Part shown: positions 36,353 to 44,580 of the stretch, in pieces
How the letters are laid out: every line of letters starts with the position of its first letter
How positions within the stretch are numbered: the stretch's first letter is position 1
Source: an uncultured Prevotella sp.
GTDB lineage: Bacteria > Bacteroidota > Bacteroidia > Bacteroidales > Bacteroidaceae
Length of the DNA stretch: 64,000 bases
Direction of reading: 5' to 3'
NCBI GenBank assembly: GCA_900770395.1
Contig: CAAGKM010000014.1
Location: 62,001-126,000, forward strand
The notes under the pieces: generated by a model
Database searches by the model: none
What the model was told of the DNA's origin: nothing
What the model saw: only the letters and a program-made list of their open reading frames with translations
Made by a program: the position numbers and the translations under genes

Positions 36353-37267
36353 TCATCTCGAACCGATATATAAGAACACCATGCCGAGAAGCACCAGGAT
36401 GAGGTCGACGAACTTCGACTTGAGGTTTTTCTCATGGAACGCCACCGCACCAAACAGGAAGCTGACAATAACACTGCCGCGGCGGATCATGGACACAATG
36501 CTGATCATGGCGCCGTCGAGACTGAGCGAATAGAAATATGCGAAATCGGCAGCCGAGAGGAATATGCTCACAAAGATGATGCCCCAGTCCCAATGGAACG
36601 GCGACGAGGCGCGCTTGGGCCACCACAGGAGCATGAGCATGGCTCCCATCATGAAAAACTGGTAGATGTTATACCACGACTGAACAGTCATCTTGTCGAG
36701 CCCGACACCGCCGGCGGCAGGAGCAGCCATTAGATACTTGTCGTAGAGTCCGCTGACAGCACCGAGCACCGCCGCACCCACAATCATCCAGATGCCATGG
36801 TCGTGCTTGAAGTCGATGCCCTCTTTCTTGCCGCTGCGGCTGAGCAGCAGAAACGACATGACGGCAAGCAGCACACCTATCCACTGCCAGCCGTTGAGGC
36901 GCTCTCCAAACACGAGAAATGCTCCCACAAGCACCATCACAGGACGGGTGGCATTGATAGGACCGACAATGGTGAGCGGCAAGCGCTTCATGCCGAAATA
37001 TCCCAATACCCACGAGCTGAGCACAATGCAGCTTTTCACGAGTATATAGCGGTGAACCTCCCATCCTCCGCCTGTGGCATAGAAGATGGAACCGTTGAGC
37101 ACATCGGTGTAGCCGCTGAGCAGAATGAACGGCAGAAAAATAAGACTTGAAAACAATGTGTTAAGAAAAAGCACGGGAATGACGGCATTGCCGGCAAGAG
37201 CCTTCTTCTTGAATGTGTCATAAAATCCTAAAAGTGCTGCTGAAAGAAATGCAAGTAATAACCACAT
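36353..37267 (-). CDS. EamA/DMT-family transporter
   Basis: A 304-residue inner-membrane protein with about ten hydrophobic helices arranged as two five-helix EamA repeats (first about 1-145, second about 155-304). Repeat ends show the typical VFGERLNGWQWIGVLLAVMSFLLL and FHEKNLKSKFVDLILVLLGMVFLYIG. Transport substrate, likely an amino acid or metabolite for export, cannot be told. It follows truA by 4 bases and is probably co-transcribed with it. Confidence 0.85.
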   Translation of the reverse strand: MWLLLAFLSAALLGFYDTFKKKALAGNAVIPVLFLNTLFSSLIFLPFILLSGYTDVLNGSIFYATGGGWEVHRYILVKSCIVLSSWVLGYFGMKRLPLTIVGPINATRPVMVLVGAFLVFGERLNGWQWIGVLLAVMSFLLLSRSGKKEGIDFKHDHGIWMIVGAAVLGAVSGLYDKYLMAAPAAGGVGLDKMTVQSWYNIYQFFMMGAMLMLLWWPKRASSPFHWDWGIIFVSIFLSAADFAYFYSLSLDGAMISIVSMIRRGSVIVSFLFGAVAFHEKNLKSKFVDLILVLLGMVFLYIGSR

Positions 37268-37271
37268 AATC

Positions 37272-38000
37272 CTAATATTCTACATTTTCTAAAAACAATG
37301 CCTTTGCCGGCATACTCTCGCCTGCCGATGAGCGGCTGCCACACTCAATGACTTTGCGGAAACCGTCCACCGAGAGCCGTCCACGACCCACCTCAACCAA
37401 CGTGCCGACTACGGCGCGCACCATGTTGCGCAGAAATCTGTTGGCGCTTATCTCAAAATACCAGCTCGTGGGCGAGGTCTGATGCCATTCGGCGGCAGTG
37501 ACGTCGCACAGCGTGGTCTTGACATCGCTACCAGCCTTGCAGAACGCCCCGAAGTCTTTATAATCAAGGAGCGTGCGCGCAGCCTCGTTCATGAGAGCAT
37601 AGTCCAGCTTGTAGTGCAGTTGCAGCGAATACTTGTCGAGAAACGGATCCTTGGCTGTGTGTACATAATAATGATACGTGCGCTTGGTGGCACTAAACCG
37701 CGAGTGCATATCATCAGCCACCAGCTCCACTTTCTGCACACCTATGTCGCGTGGCAGAATGTGATTCAGCCTGAAAGCCATATGCTGACAGTCGAGAGCC
37801 TCATCACAGTCGAAATGCGCCACCATGTGACGGGCGTGAACACCAGTGTCGGTACGCCCTGCGCCAACCACAATCACGTCGTGGCGCAAAGCCAGCGAAC
37901 ATGCGCGCTGCAGCTCTGCCTGCACGGTGTTGCCATTGGGCTGTATCTGCCAGCCATGATAGTTGGTGCCGTCGTAAGAGAAATGTATAAAATACCTCAT
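37272..38000 (-). CDS. truA: tRNA pseudouridine(38-40) synthase
   Basis: A 242-residue enzyme that isomerises uridines 38-40 in the anticodon arm of tRNAs. The catalytic Asp is in GRTDTGVHA near residue 50; the start RYFIHFSYDGTNYHGWQIQPN is characteristic, and RNMVRAVVGTLVEVGRG near residue 190 completes the fold. Upstream, TAATTTTG at 38038-38045 on the minus strand is a possible -7 element with no clear -33. Confidence 0.95.
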   Translation of the reverse strand: MRYFIHFSYDGTNYHGWQIQPNGNTVQAELQRACSLALRHDVIVVGAGRTDTGVHARHMVAHFDCDEALDCQHMAFRLNHILPRDIGVQKVELVADDMHSRFSATKRTYHYYVHTAKDPFLDKYSLQLHYKLDYALMNEAARTLLDYKDFGAFCKAGSDVKTTLCDVTAAEWHQTSPTSWYFEISANRFLRNMVRAVVGTLVEVGRGRLSVDGFRKVIECGSRSSAGESMPAKALFLENVEY

Positions 38001-38118
38001 CTGTGCCTTGTCTTTGCCGTTTATGCAAAATCGGGTGCAAAATTACACAAAAGTAATGAATAAGCAGCCAACCCAAAACTAAAAAAACATTAAAAAACGT
38101 TGATGTCTCAAAGATTAT

Positions 38119-38160
38119 TCATTCTTCATTCTTCATTTTTCATTTTTCTTTGTACCTTTG
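38119..38160 (+). promoter_or_regulatory. TTCATTCTTCAT-type simple repeat and -7 element before tRNA-Thr
   Basis: A run of TTCATTC/TTCATTT units (38119-38150) leads into TACCTTTG (38153-38160), a consensus -7 element; transcription would start near 38167, 16 bases before the tRNA. No TTTG sits at the usual -33 distance. Complementary AATGAAGAAT/AATGAAAAAT stretches also occur near 3292 and 23361. Confidence 0.5.
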
Positions 38161-38182
38161 CACCCGATTTAGCAAAAGAATT

Positions 38183-38255
38183 GCCGATATGGCTCAGTTG
38201 GTAGAGCAATTCATTCGTAATGAATAGGTCGCGGGTTCGAGTCCCGCTATCGGCT
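38183..38255 (+). tRNA. tRNA-Thr (anticodon CGT)
   Basis: A 73-base cloverleaf: acceptor GCCGATA/TATCGGC, D-stem GCTC/GAGC, anticodon stem ATTCA/TGAAT with loop TTCGTAA, T-stem GCGGG/CCCGC with loop TTCGAGT. Decodes ACG. CCA not encoded. Confidence 0.95.
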
Positions 38256-38283
38256 CACAAGAAAAAACATCAAACAGGCATCT

Positions 38284-38356
38284 GCGGTAGTAGCTCAGTT
38301 GGTAGAGCATCGGCTTCCCAAGCCGAGGGTCACGGGTTCGAGTCCCGCTTACCGCT
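38284..38356 (+). tRNA. tRNA-Gly (anticodon CCC)
   Basis: A 73-base cloverleaf: acceptor GCGGTAG/TTACCGC, D-stem GCTC/GAGC, anticodon stem TCGGC/GCCGA with loop TTCCCAA, T-arm ACGGG-TTCGAGT-CCCGC, whose first T-stem pair is an A-C mismatch. Decodes GGG. It lies 28 bases after tRNA-Thr. Confidence 0.93.
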
Positions 38357-38399
38357 CAGAAGAAAAGTTTTCATATTTTATTTGGGTTAATAAAAAGGG

Positions 38400-38430
38400 A
38401 TGGCGGACGTTGTGATTTAACGTTTGCCAT
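38400..38430 (+). terminator. Hairpin after the tRNA pair
   Basis: ATGGCGGACGTT (38400-38411) pairs with AACGTTTGCCAT (38419-38430) through two G-T pairs, with a 7-base loop and a T-rich tail. It may end the tRNA transcript or sit in the topB leader. Confidence 0.5.
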
Positions 38431-38458
38431 TTCGCTTTAAATGAAGGAATATACACAA

Positions 38459-40468
38459 ATGATTGTTTGCATAGCAGAGAAACCCAGCGTGGCAAAAGAC
38501 ATTGCCCGCATCATAGGGGCAACAAGCAGCAGAGACGGATATATGGAGGGCAACGGTTATCAGGTGACGTGGACTTTCGGACATCTCTGCACACTGAAAG
38601 AACCCCACGACTACACGCCGATGTGGAAGTCGTGGAGCCTGTCGGCATTGCCGATGATTCCGCCGCGTTTTGGTATAAAACTCATTGACGACCAAGGCAT
38701 AAAGCGTCAGTTTTCGGTGATTGAAAAACTGATGCAGGCTGCCGACAGCATAATAAACTGCGGCGACGCAGGACAGGAGGGAGAGCTGATACAGCGCTGG
38801 GTGATGCAGAAGGCTGGAGCCAAGTGCCCTGTGCAGAGGTTATGGATCTCGTCGATGACCGACGAGGCAATCCGTGAGGGATTCGCACAGCTGAAAAGTC
38901 AGGACGAATATCAGCCACTGTATCTTGCAGGACTCAGCCGTGCCATAGGCGACTGGATTCTCGGCATGAACGCCACCCGTCTCTACACATTGAAGTACGG
39001 ACAAAACCGTCAGGTGCTGTCAATAGGACGGGTGCAGACCCCTACCCTCGCCCTGATAGTAAACCGCCAGAAAGAAATAGAGAACTTCAAGCCCGAGCCA
39101 TATTACGTGCTGTCAACAGTCTACCGTGACACTGTGTTCACAGCCACAAAGGGAAAATTCACAAACAAAGAAGAAGGCGAGCAGGCTTTCGCACTGATAG
39201 AGGGCAAGCCGTTTACAGTGACGGGAGTGCAGAAGAAAAACGGCACCGAGGCACCGCCGCATCTCTACGACCTCACATCGCTGCAAGTTGACTGCAACAA
39301 GAAGTTCAGCATGAGTGCAGAGCTTACCATGAACACCATACAGAGCCTTTATGAGAAAAAGCTCACCACCTATCCACGTGTAGACACCACTTTCCTCACC
39401 GACGACATCTACCCAAAATGTCCGCAAATTCTTGGAGGGCTGAAAGGCTATGAAGCATATATGCAATCTCTTGCAGGCAAGAAACTGCCAAAATCAAAAA
39501 AGGTGTTCGACAACTCAAAGGTTACCGACCACCACGCAATCATCCCCACAGGAGTGCCGGCACAAAACCTCACCGACATGGAGCGTCACGTCTACGATCT
39601 CATTGCACGCCGATTCATCTGTGTGTTCTATCCCGACTGCAAGTTTGCCACAACCACAGTCACTGGACAGGCTGGCGAGGTGGAGTTTAAGGTGTCGGGA
39701 AAGACAATACTCGATCAGGGCTGGCGTGCCGTATATGCCAAGGTTGACAGGGCAGACGTGTCGGACAAGTCGGACGTGTCAGACCAGTCAGACCAGTCAG
39801 ACACAGCCAAGAACGCCGAAGAGCGCACACTGCCGCTGTTCACCAAGGGAGAGAGTGGCGACCACAAGCCCACCCTCACAGAGAAATTCACCCAACCGCC
39901 AAAGGCTCACACCGAGGCAACATTGCTCCGCGCAATGGAGACTGCTGGCAAATTTGTTGAGGATGAGGAACTGCGTGCCGCTATGAAAGAGAACGGCATA
40001 GGTCGCCCGTCATCCCGTGCAAGCATCATCGAGACACTGTTCAAACGCCATTACATCCGCCGTGAGCGAAAGAACCTTGTTGCCACCCCCACAGGCATAG
40101 AGCTTATCGACCTCATCCGCGAGGACCTGCTCAAAAGCTGCGAGCTTACAGGTATTTGGGAGAAAAAGCTGCGCGACATTGAGCACAAGAAATATGATGC
40201 CGCACAATTTGTGGATGAGCTGAAAGTGCAGATTGGCGAGATTGTACGCGATGTTTTGCAGGACAACTCCAACCGAAGAGTAACAGTGCTCACCGAAGAG
40301 GACCTGAAGAAAAAGCCAGCAAGAAAGAAGGCTGTTAAAAAGGAGGCGGAGCCATCAATCGAAAATCAGCCTTGCCCGCTCTGCGGCAAGGGCTATATTA
40401 TAAAAGGTAAGACAGCCTACGGATGCAGCAGATGGCGCGAGGGCTGCAATTACAGAAAACCGCTATAA
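38459..40468 (+). CDS. topB: DNA topoisomerase III (type IA)
   Basis: A 669-residue enzyme that cleaves and rejoins single DNA strands. The Toprim domain begins CIAEKPSVAKDIA and continues to GDAGQEGELIQRW; the active-site Tyr is residue 305 in LTTYPRVDTTFLT. A topoisomerase zinc-finger (CPLCGKGY...GCSRWREGC, residues 639-663) ends the protein. The start at 38459 (MIVCIAEKPS) fits family N-termini; an ATG 18 bases upstream adds MKEYTQ. Odd feature: residues about 432-449 are a tandem SDK/SDV/SDQ repeat encoded by 9-base units that also occur at 8687, inserted in a domain-linking loop before ERTLPLF. Confidence 0.93.
   Translation: MIVCIAEKPSVAKDIARIIGATSSRDGYMEGNGYQVTWTFGHLCTLKEPHDYTPMWKSWSLSALPMIPPRFGIKLIDDQGIKRQFSVIEKLMQAADSIINCGDAGQEGELIQRWVMQKAGAKCPVQRLWISSMTDEAIREGFAQLKSQDEYQPLYLAGLSRAIGDWILGMNATRLYTLKYGQNRQVLSIGRVQTPTLALIVNRQKEIENFKPEPYYVLSTVYRDTVFTATKGKFTNKEEGEQAFALIEGKPFTVTGVQKKNGTEAPPHLYDLTSLQVDCNKKFSMSAELTMNTIQSLYEKKLTTYPRVDTTFLTDDIYPKCPQILGGLKGYEAYMQSLAGKKLPKSKKVFDNSKVTDHHAIIPTGVPAQNLTDMERHVYDLIARRFICVFYPDCKFATTTVTGQAGEVEFKVSGKTILDQGWRAVYAKVDRADVSDKSDVSDQSDQSDTAKNAEERTLPLFTKGESGDHKPTLTEKFTQPPKAHTEATLLRAMETAGKFVEDEELRAAMKENGIGRPSSRASIIETLFKRHYIRRERKNLVATPTGIELIDLIREDLLKSCELTGIWEKKLRDIEHKKYDAAQFVDELKVQIGEIVRDVLQDNSNRRVTVLTEEDLKKKPARKKAVKKEAEPSIENQPCPLCGKGYIIKGKTAYGCSRWREGCNYRKPL
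39751..39804 (+). repeat. In-frame 9-base minisatellite inside topB
   Basis: Six 9-base units, from GGCAGACGT to GTCAGACAC, encode DVSDKS-type repeats. Because the unit is a multiple of three, gain or loss would keep the frame. The units match those at 8687-8722. Confidence 0.8.
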
Positions 40469-40550
40469 TAGCAATAAAATTACAAAAAAGACTTATATCC
40501 CCAAAGAGAGTGTGTCAAAATGAAAAACAAGTAATCATAATGACATAAAT

Positions 40551-40622
40551 TAGGCACGGATTACACGGATGTCACAGATTTTTTCTTTCACTAATCTGTG
40601 TATTCCGTGTAATCCGTGCCTA
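40551..40622. repeat. Inverted repeat between convergent topB and OmpH-like genes
   Basis: Thirty-base arms (40551-40580 and 40593-40622) differ at only three adjacent positions and enclose a 12-base T/C-rich loop. Each arm begins TAGGCACGGATTACACGGA. It could work as a two-way terminator, though it lacks clean T-runs. I recall similar CACGGATTACACGG repeats in Prevotella genomes, unverified. Confidence 0.7.
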
Positions 40623-40642
40623 AAAGGAAGTAGAAATGTTCC

Positions 40643-41281
40643 TTATTTCTTAGCTTCCTCTTTTTTCTCTGAAGCTGCTGGCTTTGCGTTGTTCACGCCG
40701 CCCTTATAGCTCTTGTTCAGACCATTCACCACTTCCTGTGTGATGTCGTAAGCCTTTGAGGCATAGAGGATATTGTCGCCAGCCTTCGAGAGGATGATGT
40801 CGAACTTCTTCACCTTGTTATACTCCTTGAGGAAATGGTTGAGCGAGTCGCGCAGTGCCTCGTTATATTTTGCAGTCTCAGCATCGAGTTCCTGAGCCAG
40901 ACGGTCCTGAAGCTCCTGCAGGCTCTGCTGCTGGCGCTGTATTGCAGCCTGCTGGCTCTCAGCCTGCTCACGGCTTGCAAATCCGTTATTCTGAAGCTTC
41001 TGCTGGAAGTTGGCAGCTGCAGCCTGAAGCTGCTGTCCTTTCTGATTCAAAGTGTTGCGAGCGTTGTTGCCTTTCTTCTGCAGCACCTCTGCAAACTCCT
41101 TTGCAAACTTATACTGCGTCATGAGCGAGTCAACCTCTACGTATGCTATCTTCACACCACCCTCTGCAGTTGAGGCATTTGCCGGCTGCTCGTCCATCTT
41201 CGGCTGTGAGTTGTTGCATGCTGTCATTGCCACAGCGGCAACTGCAACTGCCACTGCGCTAAAAATCCTGTTTCTTTTCAT
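40643..41281 (-). CDS. OmpH/Skp-like lipoprotein
   Basis: A 212-residue exported protein. The signal peptide ends in a lipobox (AMTAC, Cys 22), so it is probably a lipoprotein rather than the soluble Skp chaperone. An OmpH-type core follows: VKIAYVEVDSLMTQYKFA, then a long Gln-rich coiled coil (about 65-150, QQAAIQRQQQSLQELQDRL), then YNKVKKFDIILS and a Lys-rich tail. By family it may help outer-membrane protein transit. It overlaps the upstream small gene by 4 bases (ATGA). Confidence 0.85.
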   Translation of the reverse strand: MKRNRIFSAVAVAVAAVAMTACNNSQPKMDEQPANASTAEGGVKIAYVEVDSLMTQYKFAKEFAEVLQKKGNNARNTLNQKGQQLQAAAANFQQKLQNNGFASREQAESQQAAIQRQQQSLQELQDRLAQELDAETAKYNEALRDSLNHFLKEYNKVKKFDIILSKAGDNILYASKAYDITQEVVNGLNKSYKGGVNNAKPAASEKKEEAKK

Positions 41282-41499
41282 TTTTTGTCTTTATTTGTTT
41301 TTGTTTCTATTTTCTGTTCACGCTTCCGCTCCTCCCGGTCCTGGTCCATCACGCAGTGGATTCCCCTGTCGCGCATGGCCCGACTATCGTGGATATGCTG
41401 CGATGAGAACTCGCCATTACGCCTGAAAACAAGCTTTATGCAGAAAAAAATCATGCATATAGCAATTATTAACGTTGACAAGAGCAGTATTTCAATCAT
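41278..41499 (-). CDS. Small single-span membrane protein
   Basis: A 73-residue protein: one transmembrane helix (EILLLSTLIIAICMIFFCIKLVF, about 3-25) and a cytoplasmic, charged tail with FSSQHIHDSRAMRDRGIHCVMDQDREER. I recall short Bacteroidales proteins with this FSSQHI...GIHCV..QD pattern, but no function. It is coupled to the OmpH-like gene by a 4-base overlap, so they are one transcript, starting at the minus-strand promoter near 41551. Confidence 0.75.
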   Translation of the reverse strand: MIEILLLSTLIIAICMIFFCIKLVFRRNGEFSSQHIHDSRAMRDRGIHCVMDQDREERKREQKIETKTNKDKK

Positions 41500-41506
41500 A
41501 TTTTAT

Positions 41507-41584
41507 TATCTTTGCACGGAAAAACCTGCATTAAGTCACAATTTTCCGTGCAAAGGTAGTATATTTTTTTGAAATAACGACAAA
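41507..41584. promoter_or_regulatory. Face-to-face promoters inside an inverted repeat
   Basis: TTTGCACGGAAAA (41511-41523) and its exact complement (41542-41554) are 18 bases apart. Each arm contributes the TTTG of a -7 element: TATCTTTG (41507-41514) pointing right to pepD, and TACCTTTG on the minus strand (41551-41558) pointing left to the small membrane gene, with TTTG at 41581-41584 (spacing 22). The two transcripts would start at about 41521 and 41544 and overlap by about 24 bases. Confidence 0.55.
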
Positions 41585-41607
41585 CTTATATAGAAAATAT
41601 TAATAAA

Positions 41608-43065
41608 ATGACAAAAAAAGAACTAAAACCAGCTGGTGTGTTCCAGCAGTTTGCTAAAATCAACGAGATTCCACGTCAGTCGAAGCACGAGGAAAAGATG
41701 ATTGAGTATCTGAAGAACTGGGGCGATAGCCATGGTCTGCCCACAAAGGTTGACGCCACAGGCAACGTGATTATATCGAAGCCCGCCACTCCAGGATATG
41801 AGAACCGTAAGACTCTGATTCTGCAGAGCCACATGGACATGGTGTGCCAGAAACTTCCAGAAAAGGAGTTTAACTTTGCCACCGACGCCATACAGACCAT
41901 AGTTGAGGGCGAGTGGCTGCGTGCCGACGGCACCACACTTGGAGCTGACGATGGTATCGGCTGCGCCATTGAGCTTGCCATTCTCGATGCCACTGACATT
42001 GAGCACGGTCCATTAGAGTGTGTGTTCACACGCGATGAGGAGACCCAGCTCACTGGCGCCAGCGGCATGGAGGCTGGATTCATGACAGGCGACTGGCTCA
42101 TCAACCTCGACAGCGAGGACGAGGGACAGGTGTTTGTGTCGTGTGCAGGAGGACGCACCACCTGCGCCACCTTTAATATATCACGCGAGGACGCTCCCGA
42201 GGGATACTTCTTTATTGAGACAAGCATAAAGGGACTCAACGGCGGGCACTCGGGTGCCGACATCGACAAGAAGCGCGCCAATGCAATAAAGCTGCTCGCA
42301 CGTTTTGCCTACAATGAGATGCAGAAGACCGACATGCGCCTTGTAAGCCTCAACTCAGGAAGTGCACACAACGCCATACCACGTGACGGCAGCATGACAA
42401 TAGCAGTGCCGTCGAATGACAAAGAGACCGTGCGTGCCGACTGGAACATATTCGTGGCAGCCGTTGAGGATGAGTATCACGTAAGCGACAACACCATGCA
42501 GGCCGTGCTGCAAAGCACTGATGCCGCTCCTGTTATTACCAAGGCAGACACCATGCGCATTGTCCGCGCACTGCAGGCTGTGGACAACGGAGTGCTCAGC
42601 ATGTGTCAGGACGAGGCGATAGCATGGATGGTGGAGACATCGAGCAACCTCGCCGTGGTGGAGACATCAGCCAACACCGTGAGCATAGTGGCTTCGCAGC
42701 GCTCTAATGTAATGTCGGCTCTCGACAATATGTGCAACACCGTAAAAGCCACATTCGAGCTGGCAGGAGCCACTGTGGAGCAGAACGACGGCTATCCCGC
42801 ATGGAAGATGAACGCAAACAGCCTGCTCACCAAGCTTGTGAGCGAGACCTACGAGCGCCTGTTCGGCAAGAAGCCTGAGGTGCTTGGCATTCACGCCGGC
42901 TTGGAATGCGGACTGTTCTCAGAGCGTTATCCTCAGATGGACATGGTGTCGTTCGGTCCTACGCTCCGTGATGTGCATACCCCTACAGAGCGCCTGCACA
43001 TACCAACAGTGCAGATGGTGTGGGACCACATCTTAGAAATAATGAGGAATATTCCTGAGAAATAA
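41608..43065 (+). CDS. pepD: Aminoacyl-histidine dipeptidase (peptidase D, M20 family)
   Basis: A 485-residue cytoplasmic metallopeptidase cleaving Xaa-His and other dipeptides. Metal and catalytic residues are visible: H75 and D77 in QSHMDMVC, D114 in LGADDGIG, E144-E145 in TRDEETQL, and NLDSEDEG further on. GGHSGADIDKKRANAIKLLAR marks the dimerisation-domain border; HAGLECGLFSERYP supplies a later conserved Glu. Length and order agree with PepD. It ends before a 36-bp palindrome facing the convergent DUF4924 gene. Confidence 0.93.
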   Translation: MTKKELKPAGVFQQFAKINEIPRQSKHEEKMIEYLKNWGDSHGLPTKVDATGNVIISKPATPGYENRKTLILQSHMDMVCQKLPEKEFNFATDAIQTIVEGEWLRADGTTLGADDGIGCAIELAILDATDIEHGPLECVFTRDEETQLTGASGMEAGFMTGDWLINLDSEDEGQVFVSCAGGRTTCATFNISREDAPEGYFFIETSIKGLNGGHSGADIDKKRANAIKLLARFAYNEMQKTDMRLVSLNSGSAHNAIPRDGSMTIAVPSNDKETVRADWNIFVAAVEDEYHVSDNTMQAVLQSTDAAPVITKADTMRIVRALQAVDNGVLSMCQDEAIAWMVETSSNLAVVETSANTVSIVASQRSNVMSALDNMCNTVKATFELAGATVEQNDGYPAWKMNANSLLTKLVSETYERLFGKKPEVLGIHAGLECGLFSERYPQMDMVSFGPTLRDVHTPTERLHIPTVQMVWDHILEIMRNIPEK

Positions 43066-43097
43066 GAAAGAGTCAACAAACGACTCCTTTAGAAATG

Positions 43098-43157
43098 CAA
43101 ACGATACGTTTGGAATTCCAAACGTATCGTTTGTGATTGTGAATGTATCGTTTGTGA
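43098..43157. repeat. 36-bp perfect palindrome plus half-copies
   Basis: 43098-43133 is a perfect palindrome whose left half is CAAACGATACGTTTGGAA; the centre is GAATTC. GTATCGTTTGTGA at its right end (43124-43136) is repeated at 43145-43157, 21 bases on. Further right, AACTGAACACTACACACTC (43167 on) resembles the arms at 8663 and 8734. The element lies between convergent pepD and DUF4924 genes and may act as a terminator. Confidence 0.85.
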
Positions 43158-43196
43158 ATGCAAACTAATAACTGAACACTACACACTCAACACTAT

Positions 43197-43739
43197 TCAG
43201 AACTCCAGCGGCTCCTGCTTGTCTTTCATATAATAGTCGTTGAGCATGCCGATGAGCGTTGTTATCTCCTTCACTGCGTGGGCGGTGTTAGGTGACAGCT
43301 CCTGCTTCTTAAGCCTCAGCATCATCGTGCCGTAGAGCGAGTTGAAACAAGTCTCCACCTCGTGCTCCTCCTTGTTGGCACCACGGTTGCGCAGCTCCAC
43401 AATATAGGGCAGCACCTTATAGTATTCAGATGAATAGAACGGGTATTTTGTGCTTGCGAGCAGCTGCTGGTGAAGCTCGCAGAGCTGCTGCATAGTCACG
43501 ATGTTAATCTGCAGATGCCCTTTCTCACGCTTGCCCTCACTGTTCATCATGCGGATAAGGTTGCCAAACCAGTCGGCCTCCTCCTCTTTCTGCTCGTCGG
43601 TATAGTCGAAACGGTCTATATACTCGCGCTGAATCGTTGCCAATGAGCATCCAAAGGCACGGATGGTGTCCTCCACCTGCCACATATATAATAGGTATTC
43701 GGCAATATTAGTCTCTCTCAGTTTTGCTGCTATAAACAT
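43197..43739 (-). CDS. DUF4924-family protein
   Basis: A 180-residue soluble, mostly helical protein. The start MFIAAKLRETNIAEYLLYMWQVED, then a middle helical stretch (INIVTMQQLCELHQQLL) and the end TTLIGMLNDYYMK match my recollection of the DUF4924 family of Bacteroidales. No catalytic motif is seen and no function is known. It is probably transcribed after the LysE gene, 44 bases upstream. Confidence 0.8.
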   Translation of the reverse strand: MFIAAKLRETNIAEYLLYMWQVEDTIRAFGCSLATIQREYIDRFDYTDEQKEEEADWFGNLIRMMNSEGKREKGHLQINIVTMQQLCELHQQLLASTKYPFYSSEYYKVLPYIVELRNRGANKEEHEVETCFNSLYGTMMLRLKKQELSPNTAHAVKEITTLIGMLNDYYMKDKQEPLEF

Positions 43740-43783
43740 ATCTTTATATTGTCTTTAAGCAATTACACATTATATATAATATA

Positions 43784-44449
43784 TTAGAAGAAGCGGTATA
43801 GATTGGTCACCGTGCCGAAAAGCATGATAACCGAGAAAATCATCACCACAGAGCCTATTATCTGATTTATTATCTTAAGCTCGCTGTTGTCAAATCGGCT
43901 GCCCACCTTGTCAATGAGCCACGTAAGCCCAAACCACCACAACATGGCTCCGCCAAAAATACTGAGGAAGCCAACACACATCTCGAACGAATGGTCGGGA
44001 AGCACAAAGGCAAACTGCGCAAACGTTGCCATGAAAAGAAAAATAATCAGCGGATTGCTGAAGGTAACGAAAAACGCCGTCACCCCGTTATGCAGCAATG
44101 AGCCCTTCTGATTTGATGATTTATGGATATTCCGCGTGGGATCACTGCGATAGGTGTAGACACCGAAAATCAACAGAAGCACGCTGCCTATAATCTGAAG
44201 ATAGAACTTATTCTGACCGTTATTGACAAAATCCATCACAAAACTCATTCCCAGTCCCGTAATGGCAGCATAGATGATATCGCTCACGGCTGCTCCGGCT
44301 CCTGTCACAAGTCCATACCAGCGGCCTTTGTTAAGGGTGCGCTGCACACAGAGAACTCCAACCGGCCCCATCGGAGCCGATGCGATAATGCCTATCAAGA
44401 GTCCCTTGAACACGAAATTTAATATGTCTATATGTAAATTGAATGGCAT
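43784..44449 (-). CDS. LysE-family exporter
   Basis: A 221-residue inner-membrane protein with about six transmembrane helices. The hallmark motif between helices 1 and 2, ASAPMGPVGVLCVQRTLNKGRWYGLVTGAGAA, is clear near residue 20. Such proteins export amino acids or related small molecules. The start at 44449 (MPFNLHIDILNF) is preferred to the in-frame ATG 39 bases upstream, because the latter's codons cover the AT-rich spacer. Substrate not predictable. Confidence 0.85.
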   Translation of the reverse strand: MPFNLHIDILNFVFKGLLIGIIASAPMGPVGVLCVQRTLNKGRWYGLVTGAGAAVSDIIYAAITGLGMSFVMDFVNNGQNKFYLQIIGSVLLLIFGVYTYRSDPTRNIHKSSNQKGSLLHNGVTAFFVTFSNPLIIFLFMATFAQFAFVLPDHSFEMCVGFLSIFGGAMLWWFGLTWLIDKVGSRFDNSELKIINQIIGSVVMIFSVIMLFGTVTNLYRFF

Positions 44450-44504
44450 AACGGGCACAAAAGTACATAAAAAATATGAAAAAAGCAAGATTTTTACGGG
44501 ATTT

Positions 44505-44536
44505 TTTCATTTTTCAGACTTTTTTGTTTACCTTTG
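44505..44536 (+). promoter_or_regulatory. Promoter of the ROK kinase gene
   Basis: TTTC (44505-44508; one mismatch), 20 bases, TACCTTTG (44529-44536). Start near 44543, leader about 38 bases. Confidence 0.55.
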
Positions 44537-44580
44537 TGGGCGATTTGTTTTGAACTAACATTATATAATAAAGAATAACG

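Noticed and set aside
38441..38458. ATG at 38441 as the topB start
   Set aside because: The family N-terminus fits MIVCIAEKPS at 38459; the six extra residues are possible but not supported.
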